Below, piece by piece: positions 36,157-49,619 of a stretch of DNA of 64,000 nt. A program made the translations under genes and the position numbers. The DNA is from Ignelater luminosus (taxonomy: Eukaryota; Arthropoda; Insecta; Coleoptera; Elateridae): assembly GCA_011009095.1 (NCBI GenBank), contig VTPC01090434.1, positions 218,480 to 282,479 of the forward strand. The letters are read 5' to 3'. The first letter of the stretch is position 1; the number at the start of each line of letters is the position of its first letter. Under the pieces are notes generated by a model that saw nothing but the letters and a program-made list of their open reading frames with translations, was not told where the DNA came from and searched no databases.

Positions 36157-38148
36157 CCTTCAAGTTCGTTGGGGTTGCATTAAAAAGAATTAAAATATTG
36201 TTCAATATCAATTTCATGACGTAATTAAATCAAATTTACTGCAAAAGTTTCTGAAATCCATCTCGAGTCCAGATTATTTCAAATCCAGATTGTCGTTACA
36301 ATGTCTATCATAATTAATTTTTGCCAAAAAGAACTGGATTATGACGTACGTAACTATAATAAGAATTGTCAAATAACATTAGCTCCTGACTGCTCTACTG
36401 ATCCATTGTCATTGAAAATGATCACTAGTCAGTGAAAGGATAATGTTTGAAAACGATTTGTTTTGGCAGCTGGAAATTTACACTTAATTCTGTTATTGAC
36501 TAAAATGCCCCAAGCAATAGATTTTGGCTTTTCTATTGCAGTTACCCTGTACCAATTCGAAGCAAACAAATGATTTAAGAAATTTCGATTGTTATGCTGA
36601 GTGAAAAATACCCATTCGGCTCGAAAAATAAGAATCTTTACGAATTTTATCTAAACTTCGTAATAATAATGTAAAGAATATTCACCATCAGAGTGTTAGA
36701 ACGAAAGACGTGTGCACAAGAAAGCCAAGTTTAGCGTTTCACATTTTATTAGAAAATTCCCATTCAGTTGCATTTTCCCTAGAAGTATTCTGCCTGAGAA
36801 GTACTATAGGGAGACTATTAAAATAGTCAAACCAATCTTATAGTCCACAGAAAAATTTTTACTTATAAAGTAAACTCAACAAAGTATTCAAAGAATAAGG
36901 GAAAAAGTATGAAAATTGTGCAATATATGTACATATCTGTTTTCCAAATAAAATTGCATGAACATTTTTAAATAGTCTTCTTTTAGTTTTTATATAAAAT
37001 CTTATGTTTCTTTCCTATTCTTTGTTTAATTAACGATGTTGCTGACTGAAGCAATTTCAACGACAAATCTTACAGCTGTGTTCAAGATCTGATGAGATCT
37101 TTTTAAGGTTTTCCAAACACTTACAGTTATTGCAACGATACGTTCTTACATGGAAAAACCAATAATTATTGCTACAGGAAAAGCTGTGCTACAAGAGATA
37201 AACGGTAAATTTTGAGCAGAAATGCAACGCAACTGACAATGTGTTTGACATAGTTAGGACTGCCTTCATAATTTCTGCGTCCTTGCACCTTACACCAAGC
37301 AATATTGAAAATCTTCCAATCTAGAAGTTTTAAAGTAAAAGTAACTGTTAGTAACAAAAATCATTGATTTAGGTAATTTAACTTAAAGATACTCAACAAG
37401 TTAAAGCAGAAAACCTGACCAATTCGAAACGTCTGGAAAGTTGGAACAGCTCGATAAGCTGACAAAGTTTCATACTGGTACAAAAATCTAAACACTATTT
37501 AAAGATATATAATATTGCTTGTTTAAACTAAACTTTTGAACCATACCATACATTGTAGTACAGATTGTAGTGTAACTGATTCTTTGGGTGGGTGGGGGGG
37601 CAGTAAAAACACAGGCAAATTCCGAATGGAATGAAAATTAATGCTACTGAAAATGAGTTTTCTCTAAGAGTGTTTGGAGAGTTTTTTGTTCATACGTTTC
37701 CAAAAACAACCGCTAAATCAGTAAAACATTGGTTCAAGAGCAAGAAGACAAATCTCATTATATTTGCTGTTCCTTCAGACATAGTGCATCTCTTGGATTC
37801 AACTAAAAGGTGATTTCATGTGAATTCTATTCGTGCGGAGACTATTATAAAGTGAAAAAAGGACAATACTGCTCCAAACAAAGGAAATTTAATTTTCGCA
37901 ACTTGGTCCTTTAGACGTAAAGCGAAAGAAAAGATTTTTGTATTCCACAATATTACGATCAAGCTAATACCTTGCAATGCCATCAGTGTTTGACGTTCTT
38001 TTATCAAATTTAGATGGTCTTGTGGAGGCTTGAATGCATGATGGTTGATTTGGAAATAACCATTCGATCTACCAAGCCAGCACGATGAAGTATTAACAAA
38101 TAAGTAAACTGTAAGCTTACCGCAACACATGGAGCATCTAGGTATATT
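36157..38148. other. AT-rich DNA, no gene recognised
   Basis: Frames of 60-120 codons occur. The longest, minus 37816-38178, begins inside the repeat array at 38149 and shows no domain. A G-rich run at 37586-37600 stands out from the AT-rich background. Confidence 0.5.
37586..37600 (+). other. G-rich run with quadruplex potential
   Basis: GGGTGGGTGGGGGGG supplies four G-triplets with one-base loops, the minimal pattern for an intramolecular G-quadruplex. It is unusual in this AT-rich window. Confidence 0.55.
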
Positions 38149-38397
38149 TCTTATTTTTTTCCAATTCATTTTTTCCACTAGTTTTTTTCCAATAGTTTTT
38201 TTTCTAATGGCTTTTTTCTATAAGTTCTTTTTTCCAATACATTTTTCTAATATTAATTAACCTAACCTAACCTATTAATTTTCATTTTATTGGAAAAAAC
38301 ATTAACGGTAAAAATTGTTAGTGGAAAAATATATTCTTGGAAAAAGTGTTGGTGGAAAAATATATTATTGGAAAACATAGAGTGGAAAAATGGATTG
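38149..38397. repeat. Inverted arrays of ~15-nt TTGGAAAAAA units around CCTAA run
   Basis: The left half (38149-38250) holds about seven degenerate units of TTTTTTCCAATRG. The right half (38282-38397) holds about seven of the reverse-complement type, TRTTGGAAAAAA. The two halves are therefore mirror-inverted arrays. At the centre (38259-38274) is a short AACCTAACCTAACCTA run, identical in unit to the insect telomere repeat TTAGG. A plus frame through the right half reads as repeated W/K-rich peptide and is an artefact of the repeat. Confidence 0.75.
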
Positions 38398-38499
38398 AAA
38401 GAAACGATCTCCTACGATATTAAACGAACTCTGGTAGGAGTCATTACTGAATTTGTGAAGTCCGTCCTTCTGTCTATCCACATTTTTTTAATTTTGAAA

Positions 38500-38712
38500 T
38501 TTTGACTTTAGCTTTGGATTTTACATCGATAACTAAAGACGTGGTGTCTTCGTTTTTTGATATCTCTTCGGGAACATGGTCAAAATGGCTGCCGAAATAT
38601 GAAGAATTTTTAATTTTTTCTTTACTTTAGAATCGTATTCTACATCAAAAAAATAAGAGAAACGTATACTTTTAGTTTTTTTATATCACCTCGGGAAAAG
38701 TAACAAAACGGA
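38500..38712. repeat. Diverged tandem duplication, two ~100-120-bp units
   Basis: Unit one (about 38500-38617) and unit two (about 38620-38712) share the same order of landmarks: CTTTAG/CTTTAC, ACATCGATAA/ACATCAAAAA, GATATCTCTTCGGGAA/TATATCACCTCGGGAA, then CAAAA(T/C)GG. It directly follows the inverted array and may belong to the same element. Confidence 0.55.
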
Positions 38713-41700
38713 GTTCGTTGTGGTTATGCTTTGCTCCCCAATAAGTTGCCCTTCCTCATTCCGAAGTTTTAGAGAAGTATTGCTACATCACTGTGCAAAA
38801 TGTTGCGTGGGACCATGTATACGCTCTCTGAATTAACATATCTGAACTATCGGATTTTTGCTCCCATAAAGCAATGACGTCACATTTAAGGCCTGAGGCA
38901 GGCTGTAACCATCGGAAAAATTAAGAAAGCAAAGTCTGATTAAAGTGTTTGAGCAGCTGCATTCTACGTGCACGACAAGCAATGCCGTTCTAGTAATTGA
39001 GAAGCTTGAAAATTACGTACAATGTTCGACGTTGATAAACCAGATTGACACATTAAGAATTCCCACTGGAATAACATTGATCGTTTAATCACTCCACTCG
39101 TAGACTTGTCGGGAATTATACAACAAATAAATGGGGAAGGTGAGCAATGAAAGAGAAAATTGATATGATGGAAAGGAACCATAGCAGACAGTTTGAATTT
39201 TAAGGTCGAACGACAGACGACGGAATATAGAATTTACAATTTTGTAAGATCTATACGATTTAAAATATGTCCACCTTTGGAACAATAACTATATGCTGTA
39301 TTTTTCTTTAGCATCTATGTAATGTCACAGTTGTTAATAAAAGTTCCAAAAACAAATCAACTAAAAGGTTGGCAAGAAAGTTGTGTGAGTGTGTTATTTT
39401 TACTGTTACGTGCAAAAGGATGTTCAAATAAAAAACCACATATGAATTTTGATAAGAGAAATTGTTGCCATTTATCACAGTGTTATATGCTTCTACTCGT
39501 AGTGTAGGAGAGGCCCTTTTTAGGCTCATTACCGTAGCAGTCACTACTTTCGCAACAAAACAAACTCTTTTATATTGAAACATTTTGGCAACCTTTTTAC
39601 CTCCCTGCAGCCTGTAATATACCGAAAGCTATATCGTGAATGTGTTAGTTCAACGCACCTTCAAGATGGAAGCCCATAGAAAAAACCTGTCACTTCCCTA
39701 TTCAAGAGTCTCTGTACCGCTAATGCGAAGTCAAGTGGTTTGAAACAACCGAGTTTCCTTTTGGCAAAAAAAGTGTTGTACCTACTATGCTAAGAAATGG
39801 TTCTAGAAAATTTCGAAAGCGCACTCGCAAATGGTATCATCAATTGGTATGAAAATGCTCAAATTAAGGTTTATAAAGAATAAAACATTCATTGTATTTC
39901 CTTTTGCGCGATTCTCGATATGTAATAACTATAGAATTCCAAAAATGTAGTTAATAACGATCTTGCAGGATTTATTGATAAAAATAAACAAAATCATAAG
40001 TAAAACAAGAAATTAAATCAGGTCGAAAGGTCTTCTCAATTAAAACCTGTAATACATCTTCAATCAGTTATGTAGAAGCAGAAAACTTTTAAAACCACAT
40101 AAAAGAAAAAAGTTTTACTGTTTTAAATTACTCTACCGTTACAAAGGCTTCAAACAAACTTTTGTATTTAGTAATAAGAGAATTCAAAAGCGAAAGCTCG
40201 CAAAAAATTCTTAGAATTGCAACTGCCTACATTTTAACATCTATCTGGGTAACATGAACGTGCCGAATGAATTGACAGGAAATGTGCATTTCTAGACCTT
40301 TTATCCAGATCCCTGAGCTTGTACACACTTTGACGCTTTTACTAAATGCCGTCACGTTTGATGGATTAGCTTGCGTTTGCTCCTGGGACTGAAACGTTTA
40401 TTTCTCTTTACAGATCTAAATCTTAACCTCACTTTGTGTTAAATAAATTTTCGAACTTTCTAATCTTTTTTTTTATATTTTATTCCAACCAAATTAAATA
40501 TGAGTAATCTGAGCCGGTCTTAAAATCTCTTTTTATTTGCAGGGATCAATTTTGATTATAAATGAATTCGAGTTAAACATCTCATGTAATGAATTGGCAC
40601 AATGGTAATAGAAATGAAGAAACGTCGCACAATATACTTCACACCGTGCCACCGGAAACCTCCGTGTAATACAAAAGATCTCAAATACAATAGATCTCCC
40701 ATTCGCTACTCCTAGGATTTACCTTTCAAGTGCCAAAATCCGCTTGAATTCTGAACGCTTCATTTATTTGTATAATAGAAGGTAGTTCATTCATGTATTT
40801 TTCTTTTTTCTTTGCTTAGTTTATTCTTTTCAGGGTTTCAAACGCAATGTGTGGGTAAGAATCTCTGGTATCATTAATTTTTGTTTTGTTATGGCAAACA
40901 AAGTAGAGCGTAAAGATTTTATAGAAAGTGAAACTTGATAGAATTATTTTTGTAATTTGTTTTTGTCCTTTAAAATAAAAGATCATATAGGAATGAGGAT
41001 GTCGAAACGAAAAGCAGTAGTATAGGTTGTTTTTTTAGATGCACAGAAATCCGGATTCTACGATGTGATTCATCATCGGTTCATCTACATATTCAAATGA
41101 TTCAAAGCGGAATAATTTTAATCATGTACTTATTTATCGTTATTTGCTTTCTTTAAGTAAAATAATAGCTACCGCATTAACAGAAGAGACACGAGATAAA
41201 ACTGAACTTTTAGTGATTTCGAATTTGACCTTGCATAGTAGAAGATATAAAGATAAAATAAATTAATTCAATTAATTACAATAAAACAGGCTCTAAATTT
41301 AAGAACAGATATATTATCTCACAGCTGTCATATTCAATTAGAATATAAAGAGAAACAAATTATAACCTGTTATACATCCTCTTAAAAAAGTTATGGTGAC
41401 CTGCAAGTTTACATATGAATATACAGTGTGGAACATTTTGGACAACTTAACACGCCTTAACAACTTATTTTTGTTTTTTAATTTTAAAAATATAAGTTAC
41501 GATTTTAAAGCAATTACGTATAATAAAAAAAAGAAGATAAATCAAGGAATTTTATTTGGTTTTTCTAAATTAAACCAAAAAATGTCTGTATCAGATCATT
41601 TCTTTCGTTTCCGTGTCTTTATGGGTACAAATCTTACTGTTTATAGATACCCTTTGTTAATAGTGGTTTTTATTGTTGCTTCCCCACCATTTGCTTAGTT

Positions 41701-42812
41701 ACAATTTACAATAAAAACCTCAAGACTATTATATTATTACCTGCAAATAATTACAAACCTACATTAACACATAGCAGATAAAGCCAAAACAAACCTGTAT
41801 ATTTGCATTCTTACATACGCAAGTTAGTTTTGGCCTTTCTATGTAAAGCATACTAATTTCATTCGAACGCATTATACTTACTTCATCTTTGTATTAGTAG
41901 CTTGGTATTGAATCAGTGACAACCTTTCTTTAAAGTTTTTAGAATTTTTAGAAGTTTATGGTTTTTGAAGAAAATATGCACAGTATCTGATTGGAAAGCA
42001 GTAGCTTGCACTGTTTAAAACTCATAATTATTATTCGGATAAGCAAAATTCTATGCAAAAATTCATTTTAGTAGAAGTCTTCATATACAAAACTAACTTC
42101 TCTTGTTAGAAACAGTAATGTAAAGTCAAACTTATTATTTTCTAAGGAAGCTGAGGTAATAAAAGGCAACAACCTAAGCGTCACTGCTTTCAGGTACCAC
42201 TGAATCAATCCTTACAACCAGCAAACTACGACCTACCTTAGCTAAAAGTAGACAGTTCAATTAAGAAGAGTCGAGTACTGGAAACACAGTAATCAGCAAG
42301 GCAAAAAATAGTTGACTTTGGGCCGGTTAAGCAGTATTTATAGTTTCACGGATGATACTGTAGTAAACTACTTAAATATCAGCTGATTTGACAGTATTTG
42401 TCTTTAAAATTATCTTGAATTGCGTTTCGCTTTGTCTCCTTAGACGGCACATACCATATTGCGTTGTATTATATTTGTTATTTGTACATTCAAGGATGAG
42501 GAATGATTTGAGTAAAATAAACCAGTTACCTTACCTTGGGGTATGGCAATTCAAAAATGCTTTAGAATCATGCGTATTCTCCGTAAAATGCATTGCTTTC
42601 AAGTAAAATAGAATTTTTTTCAAATCTTTCTATTGGATGTAGTTGAAAACTTAAATTCAACATTTTCAACAATTGAATGAACATCTTCAATGTCGGAGAT
42701 GGTGTAGGTATAGTTTTTACATTTTCAATTGGATCGATGATTTTTAGTTTAAAGAAACAACAGACAAATTGAAATTTACCTGATTCAGTTTAGATTCTAT
42801 CCAAGTCGATCC
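38713..42812. other. AT-rich DNA, no gene recognised
   Basis: Four kilobases with no supportable gene or repeat. Open frames up to 101 codons (41393-41698) have AT-driven, Phe/Asn/Lys-rich composition and no domain. Confidence 0.55.
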
Positions 42813-43400
42813 ACTACTACAATCACGTTTCTGGACACTGAGTGCGCCTTTGACAAAGTCTGGTATGAGGGAATTCTTTACAAGTTTCTACTAGATTAAG
42901 TTTTTATTCCCTTTAAGTAGGTAATAAACAGCTTTTCGGGCTCCCATCAACATCGCGTGGGTGTACACCGGTCTCTGTACGGAGAATATAGACTGCAAGG
43001 TGTTGTTCTCCAGATGGTTTTTTATGGTTATGTCTTGCAACTCCGTTGGAAGGTTTGAAATCCTGAACTAAGTCGATTAGTGTTTTGGCTTTGGACGTGG
43101 AGAATTAAACCAAATTCCCTAGAAGACCCATATAGTTTTGTTTAGTTACAGTAAGTAAACGACAACAGAAAAATCTGAACAGCCAGTAGGATGTTGCTTC
43201 CCACCTACAAAACCTTCGCCCGACCTTCATCCGACCCGTGATCGACTATAGTTTCACCATCTTGCGTGATCTGTGGCAGGGATTTCTCCTATCTACCAGG
43301 AATCCTTAAGGAATCGGTACGTAAACAGCATGTACTTGAGATTCTCCGTATTCCAATCCTGTCCATAGAAGAAAAATAAAAAAACAGACCTAAATATATT
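42813..43400 (+). pseudogene. Decayed Jockey-type LINE reverse transcriptase
   Basis: The plus strand carries FLDTECAFDKVWYEGILY near 42828-42881. This is RT motif A of Jockey-like elements ('FLDIErAFDkVWHeGLiyKL'), with the catalytic Asp present. Stops follow within 15 codons. Downstream, LLPTYKTFARPSSDP near 43195-43240 matches the 'LLYKT.IRPvieY' segment found well after YADD. Motif B and YADD are missing between them, so a large deletion or heavy decay has removed the active centre. The same order and style as the relic at 19950-20520 suggests related families. Confidence 0.8.
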
Positions 43401-46400
43401 CAGAGTGATCCGTCTTGATATCAGAATTGGAATTTATCCTTGATGCTGCATCCGTCATTGACAGATGGCTTCAATCCTCGATGACCAGCACCCTTTTGAA
43501 TTCCACAAAACCAGTTTTGTGCTTAACAGCTTCATCAACATGCAGGTCATTCTCCATCGCCTCCAAATTACTGAGTGACGTAGTTAGCGGTCCTCGTGAT
43601 ACGTTCGCATTCGGGATATCTAAAGATCACACTAAACACAATTCTAAACAGTAATGTCTAAATGCTCCTTACTGGAGCAGGAAAAGACGCGCAAACATGA
43701 TTTTATGGCTCTGCAACTCAAACACAAGAATTAACATGTGTTGTTAAAAAGTATCTAAAACCAACCAGATGTGCGTATTTGCAGATGTCAGCCGTTTGTC
43801 CAAATTGTTTATTGATGTCTTTCCTGCTAACCGGACACTTTGCCTTTGTTCAGATAAAGAGTTTTCGTTAAGGCAAGTAGTGCCATAAAACCCAAGATGC
43901 ACGCCGAATGCTGTAGTCCTTCTAACATTTAACCACACCCTTCCTTGAATAAACCAAAGAGGTACAGTCACAATAGCAAAGAATTGTTGCTGTTACCCGA
44001 ACAGAAAAAGAAACCACCCGCTTCGAGGGCTAGCAATTGCGGAACCATCACATCAGGTAGGCACCGTCGTCGCCATCAACAGTAGATTTGCCCTTTGCTA
44101 TATACCTGCGTCATGTTCTAGTCTTGCCTCACCTCCATCATTGCGAGCAGCGCCACGAAGTAACGCCTCCTCGCAATTCTATTATATTAAGTAATCAAAA
44201 AAAAAATACAATGTCTCAAAGGGGGAGGGTAATTTGACATTAATCGCGTTACATGCAAACAACGACTGTATCAATATCACATATGCTTTTGTGAATGCCT
44301 TTCTTTCTTTGATGACTTTTTTTTAATCAATCACAGGATACCAATTTTGGTTGACTCCTAAAACGGCCACCAATCATTGTTGACAAAAAATTAAACCATC
44401 TGGTTAGCAAGGTAATCTAACTTTAAAAATAAAATGTTTCCAATCTAAAACAAATATCAAGAAATAAAAAGCGTGCAGTATTGTTTCCAACTTTTCATGT
44501 TTAAAACATACTTGCAACATTTGTTGCTAATTCTGCGAGAACAGCCAATGCCTAAATTAGTTTTTCGATGTTTAGTCGATATTTTATCGGTGCATCTGGT
44601 AAATAATTTCGAACAAAAACCTGAATGTCAAAAATAATTATGCTACCATCCGAACATCATTCTTCTATGTGAACTTTCTAAGAAACTGAGGTCTAACTAT
44701 AATAACAACAATAAAAAATAAACAAAATTATATTTATAGTTCTACCCTTCACCATTCTAACAGAACTAACTTTTGATAAATAATTATTTCAGCAAGACTA
44801 ACATAAGAGAATTTTTTCTTTTCTAAGAACTAGGCTAGTCAATGCAGTAAAAAGGGTAGCTGAGAGAAGAAATGAAAGAACATCGACGAAACTCTGAGAA
44901 TTAGGATTTGTTTGCTAAGAGATCAGACGTCTCTTCGAAAGCTTACTCTGCCTTGAAAATCAAAAATGTCCTAACTTAGAAAATCATAGTCTTGATGTAT
45001 TGAGCGAAATGTGTTGGTTTATCCTTACATTTGTATAGGATAGGGAATTTTAAAGATTGGTTTGTATCACTTATTTTCAAAGTTAGGGTTTTCTTGCTTG
45101 GCATACATATAGATTTCAGTACAAAGATTCCAGCAGTACCCTAAACTCAATTTTGTTTAGTTTTCGAGTCAGAGCCTTTTTGTTTCGAAGCGTAGTACCG
45201 TCTTTCTTGTGTAAGAAAAGAACCCAAGGTATGACATTGAAAAGGAAAATTCTATAAATTATTACACGAAATTACTTAGCAATCAGTCTATAACTAGTTA
45301 ATTCCATTTTTATTTCAAATATTTATCAGACCTTGGATATTGGCACACTTCTGGTGTAACAATCCACATTCAAACACAAAGAACGTTTGTCTGATGTAAG
45401 AATATCTTATATTTGTTTAATATGCAACCTTCCATTGCGACTTAGAAATCCAAAACTTTAGGTTTCAATATTTGAACAATAATAAAAAGCATAGGTATAA
45501 TGATTAAGATGGTAGTATATTTATCGTGGAATAAATCGAAAAATGAAGATTTTGTATTTGACTGTAGATTCTTTTCCTGGAAGCGCACCAATGTCCTTTC
45601 TTGTCAAACTAGTGCTTTTGAGCAACTGCTCTACAAATTGTTAGTACGGCACCGTCAAACTTATTAAGGATTCTGGTTTTGCGACTATAGTTATCTACCA
45701 ATTAATCCATCCGCAAATTTTAGTACAAAATGAGACCTTTTATTATTTACATCACTTTTCAATAGAACTTTTTTGTTCCCCCGTATAGTTTTAAAACAAA
45801 ATGGTTTTTAAAAAGAAATTTGAAGATTTGAAAATAAATTTTTTTAGACTCTTTCGGTCTTTCACTTAAGCAACGAATTGCTTTACAGTTAGATCATAAC
45901 AGCCATATTCTTGAGATATGAGATACCTTGATATTAATTCAACTGTTCAATAGGCTTAGTAGGATGGGGGAGGAATAAATGCAGATAGATAATTGTAGTT
46001 ACATTATGGTAACGGTTAAAGGTTAGCAAAAAGGGCATACATTGACTGAGCACTTTGTTGCTCCGTAGTTACTACTCCTACTGCTCCTATGGTATCCAAT
46101 ATTTCCTAAAGACATAGACCATAATCTTTGCCTTTCGATTCTTACTGCCTTATAAATAGTATCATCTCTATCATAACTCTTTCTATTTCTCTTCAAAGAA
46201 CTAAAGTAGCCGATGTAGAAATAGAAAAATTGAAAAGTGGAAATATTTGTTTTTCTAATGAAGAAAGAAATATTGCAAAACCTTAAATTACAAGTTTAAA
46301 TATGATTTCGAATTTCCTTTTACAGTTTTGTTGCCGCTATGTATTTCTATGTATCCTAAACTATTTCTACATGCGGTATAAAAACTGGAACCAACAGCAG

Positions 46401-49289
46401 CATTCAGAATCATATAGTTAATCTACATCATGTATCTATTTCGCTATGGCTTAGTTCAAAATCTAGTTCAGTTATTAACTGAAGATTAAATCAGATGAAC
46501 AGAACAGATGATCAAACAATTTAAACACTTTTAGTATGTAGTCTAGTGGACAGTTTTCCCAGTCCAGTCATCGACCTACGTTTCACAAAATTTGCCTGTA
46601 TTTTCTCCTTTTTTGGGTAGCAAATGCCTGAAAATATAATCGTTTAGAATTTTAGATAGTGACTAAATCTGGTACTTTTAATGTACTTATGTCTGACTCG
46701 CTATGTTGACTTTCTTAAACACATAAGATTGAAATTTATCGAAGAAGAAAACTTTAATTCAGTCAAATAATTGTAATGAGGCTGATGTGGATGCGAACGA
46801 TTTCCATGACCATGAATTTTCGTGATTTTGCTATGAAACGTGTTCCAATATTAAACAATTTAAAGCAATTTAAAATACACAAATCTTCTTTTATAGATGT
46901 GACACTCTGTATATATCAAAAGTTTTATTACAACTGGATATGATTATAAACTTTTTGGATAATCTAAAATGATACTAAATTAGACGAGTAATTTTTATTT
47001 GATTGACTACCGACTAATTCCATTTTATTGCTTTCTAAGGAAAACAATCAAAATGAGTTGATAATTTTTAATTTACGATTATTAAATTTTTTCTTTTTGA
47101 TGTTCCGATTTCTTTAATTGTTATTGTCTTTCCTCCACTTAAATTTCCGCAAATAAAATTATAATAAATGTCCACAAAGGGATTACCGAAAAAAGACGAA
47201 AAAAAGAACAAGAAAACTTTTTTACAAGGGCTGTTTTTTTTTACTCAAATTCTGTTAATCTACCGTTTAGATAAAGCATGAGGCACCACAGATGGGTAAC
47301 AAGATAACCAATATGACAAAGTTAAAATATGAACCAAGTTTTTTTATGATGTTTTAAAATCCCGTCAGCATTCTCTTTCCTTTTCCATTAGATGTATTTA
47401 AAAAATGAAACGCACAAACTAGGAAATGGTGGACAAAATAAGTCTAAAAATCACTTACAACTTTTTCAAATTTAGGATTTATGCCATGTGACAGCCGCTG
47501 TTTTCTATTGATATATTTAGGTATGTTGTCGTTGTGGACATAACGACATTGTTTGGGTAGTTTATATAATAGCTGAAGGGGTGAGGCGATTCTAACTCAG
47601 TGGGCCTAGACGTCCTGCTGTGTATTGTCGTTATTAATCGACTACCTAGGACTTGTCTTACGGCAACTTTTCTACATGAGATTATAAAAATAAAAACATT
47701 TCAAATCAGCGGTATGTATTTGTACATTTCAGATGTAAAAGATATTACACTCACGCTTTAGTTTATTTTCTATTTGGGAAACGTGCTCGTAATCACTTTC
47801 TATATACATTGACAGCAAAATAAGTTCTTAAGTCATGAAGTTATTGTAAGATACACAAGGTGAATTATTACTTAAAACCTGATTAATAATATAAATATTT
47901 TAACATTTAATATTACCTACAATTTTCTCTGAAATATTAATGTTGTTACAGGTATACTCATTTCAAGGTTAACTACAACTTTTTTTTTGGAAAACTTTAC
48001 CTTTTATCTAGGAATAGGAATTATGTTATGACCACAGTAAGGTAGCAGAAGTTAATAATTAACTTATTTTTCATTTATTTATATTCATGTTTATCCTTTC
48101 AAAAGAATAAATATCGCACATGACGCTTATGAGAAACTACAACTATTAACAAACAAAATACATGAACGATTTTTCCTAAAGCTTTGTTGATAAATTAAAT
48201 ATGGAAATCAATAGAGAGATCTAGGTATGCAGATTATAAATTCGTGCTGTTGTATATCTAGATCGACTGATAAGTGAGATATCGAGACGCAAAGGTATGA
48301 TTTGGCATAGACATTGCAATAACTGGAATGAATTGTGTAGGTTGTCTCGGAAATGCACAAAAGCGGCTATTCAGCAGATCCTTGAACCAAAATTATAGTG
48401 TCAAAAGTATCATTTAAATGTTCACGTTTTTTTAATATCTTGAAAACAATGAATAACATCGAGATATTTTCACATGACTGTTATTTTCAAACTTAATGTT
48501 CAATATCCTCATCAGGAATGCAGACTTGGGGGTGAACAAACTTCTTTGAAAAGGTACCTATGCTAGACTACTGAAAGAATAAATATTCGTGTAGTTTCTG
48601 AGACCTGCACCTAATTTATTAGCAAAACAGGTATGCAATTGAATTTTTCTACCGGATGCGTCGTTTCCGAGCTCTTGGTATTCTTACCTCTATTTGTTTC
48701 GTGACCTTTAAATCGTAATAACTGTGAGATTTATCAATAATCAAAGTTGACTTGCTCTATTATCTTCTCGCTACAGGAATCTAGGCGTTTATGATGCCTT
48801 GAGATAAAAAAAATTAAGCTCAGTAAAATGAATTACAACAGAACTGTAAGACTATTTAGAAATCCAAATCCCATTAAAAGTATAAGACGAATGTAGCCAA
48901 AGTTGAAGCAAATTTATATCTTGTGCCACAGCCGTTATTTCCTCTTCAACAAGGTATGAATAGTTTTTGGGAAATGTTGTCAAATGCAGAGTGGTCATGT
49001 TTGGCTCTATTTCACGTTATACGGTTATGCTCGCTGGTACACAGAAATAACCATTTATTTTGAAATAAGAAGACGTTTGGATCTTGGCAAAAATAAACTC
49101 CAAAAAAGAGTTACTGACTACAGAAATAGGAAGACGCCTAGATAGGGTGGTTGCAAAGTTATATTTTTATGGTCCTTGGAAGTTAAATGGCGGAGTCCGC
49201 CTCATCCTCAATAAACCATAAAAGCGGGTAGATTCCGCCCAGGGTCTACCATTCTTCAAAACTGCGAATATTTTGTTTTTCTATCACTT
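43401..49289. other. No gene recognised; small hairpin at 44140-44177
   Basis: The first 800 bases are less AT-rich and may be LINE 3' sequence continuing from the relic upstream. The stem ATTGCGAG/CTCGCAAT at 44140-44147 and 44170-44177 is a perfect 8-bp inverted repeat. The rest is AT-rich and unassigned. Confidence 0.5.
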
Positions 49290-49619
49290 TTGCATTTCCA
49301 TGAAGATTGTTCAAATTTTGTCAAGAGCCTGTCTTTTTTTGTTTATTTTATTTTAAAATATCTAATTGTTTTGTTTTTGCTGATTTGTCTAATTGTATTT
49401 ACTAGTATGTGTAAGAAAACAGTTGAGTTCAATCAATCTCAAGTGTTTAATTTTGGTCTTGTTCTTTATAACTGTTTGACTGAACCGTTCAGTTATATTT
49501 ATATACATTTGATAGACCCCCAAACTAAACAACAAAATCTTGATAACTTTAGTTTAAACGAGAAAAGAATTTCAAAACCATCAGAAGATAAGTTTTCTAA
49601 GAGGTTGAACTTCGTGTAA
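49290..49619 (+). other. Unassigned 109-codon open frame, doubtful gene
   Basis: The frame opens with a non-ATG codon and has one hydrophobic stretch of about 25 residues (FILKYLIVLFLLICLIVF) followed by a polar, Lys/Gln-rich tail. I recognise no family. In AT-rich DNA a T-rich run easily yields such a pseudo-membrane segment. There is no visible splice context or neighbour to support it. It could be a terminal exon of a membrane protein, but the default reading is chance. Confidence 0.12.

Noticed and set aside
37816..38178. 120-codon minus frame
   Set aside because: It starts within the repeat array, shows no domain and has no conserved-looking segment.
38290..38505. 71-codon plus frame rich in Trp and Lys
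   Set aside because: It simply translates the TTGGAAAAA repeat units.
41393..41698. 101-codon plus frame
   Set aside because: Phe/Asn/Lys-rich, AT-driven composition and no recognisable domain or splice context.
47575..47660. tRNA-like A-box sequence (CTAACTCAGTGGGC) suggesting a SINE
   Set aside because: No B box (GGTTCRA-type) at the right distance and no cloverleaf could be drawn.
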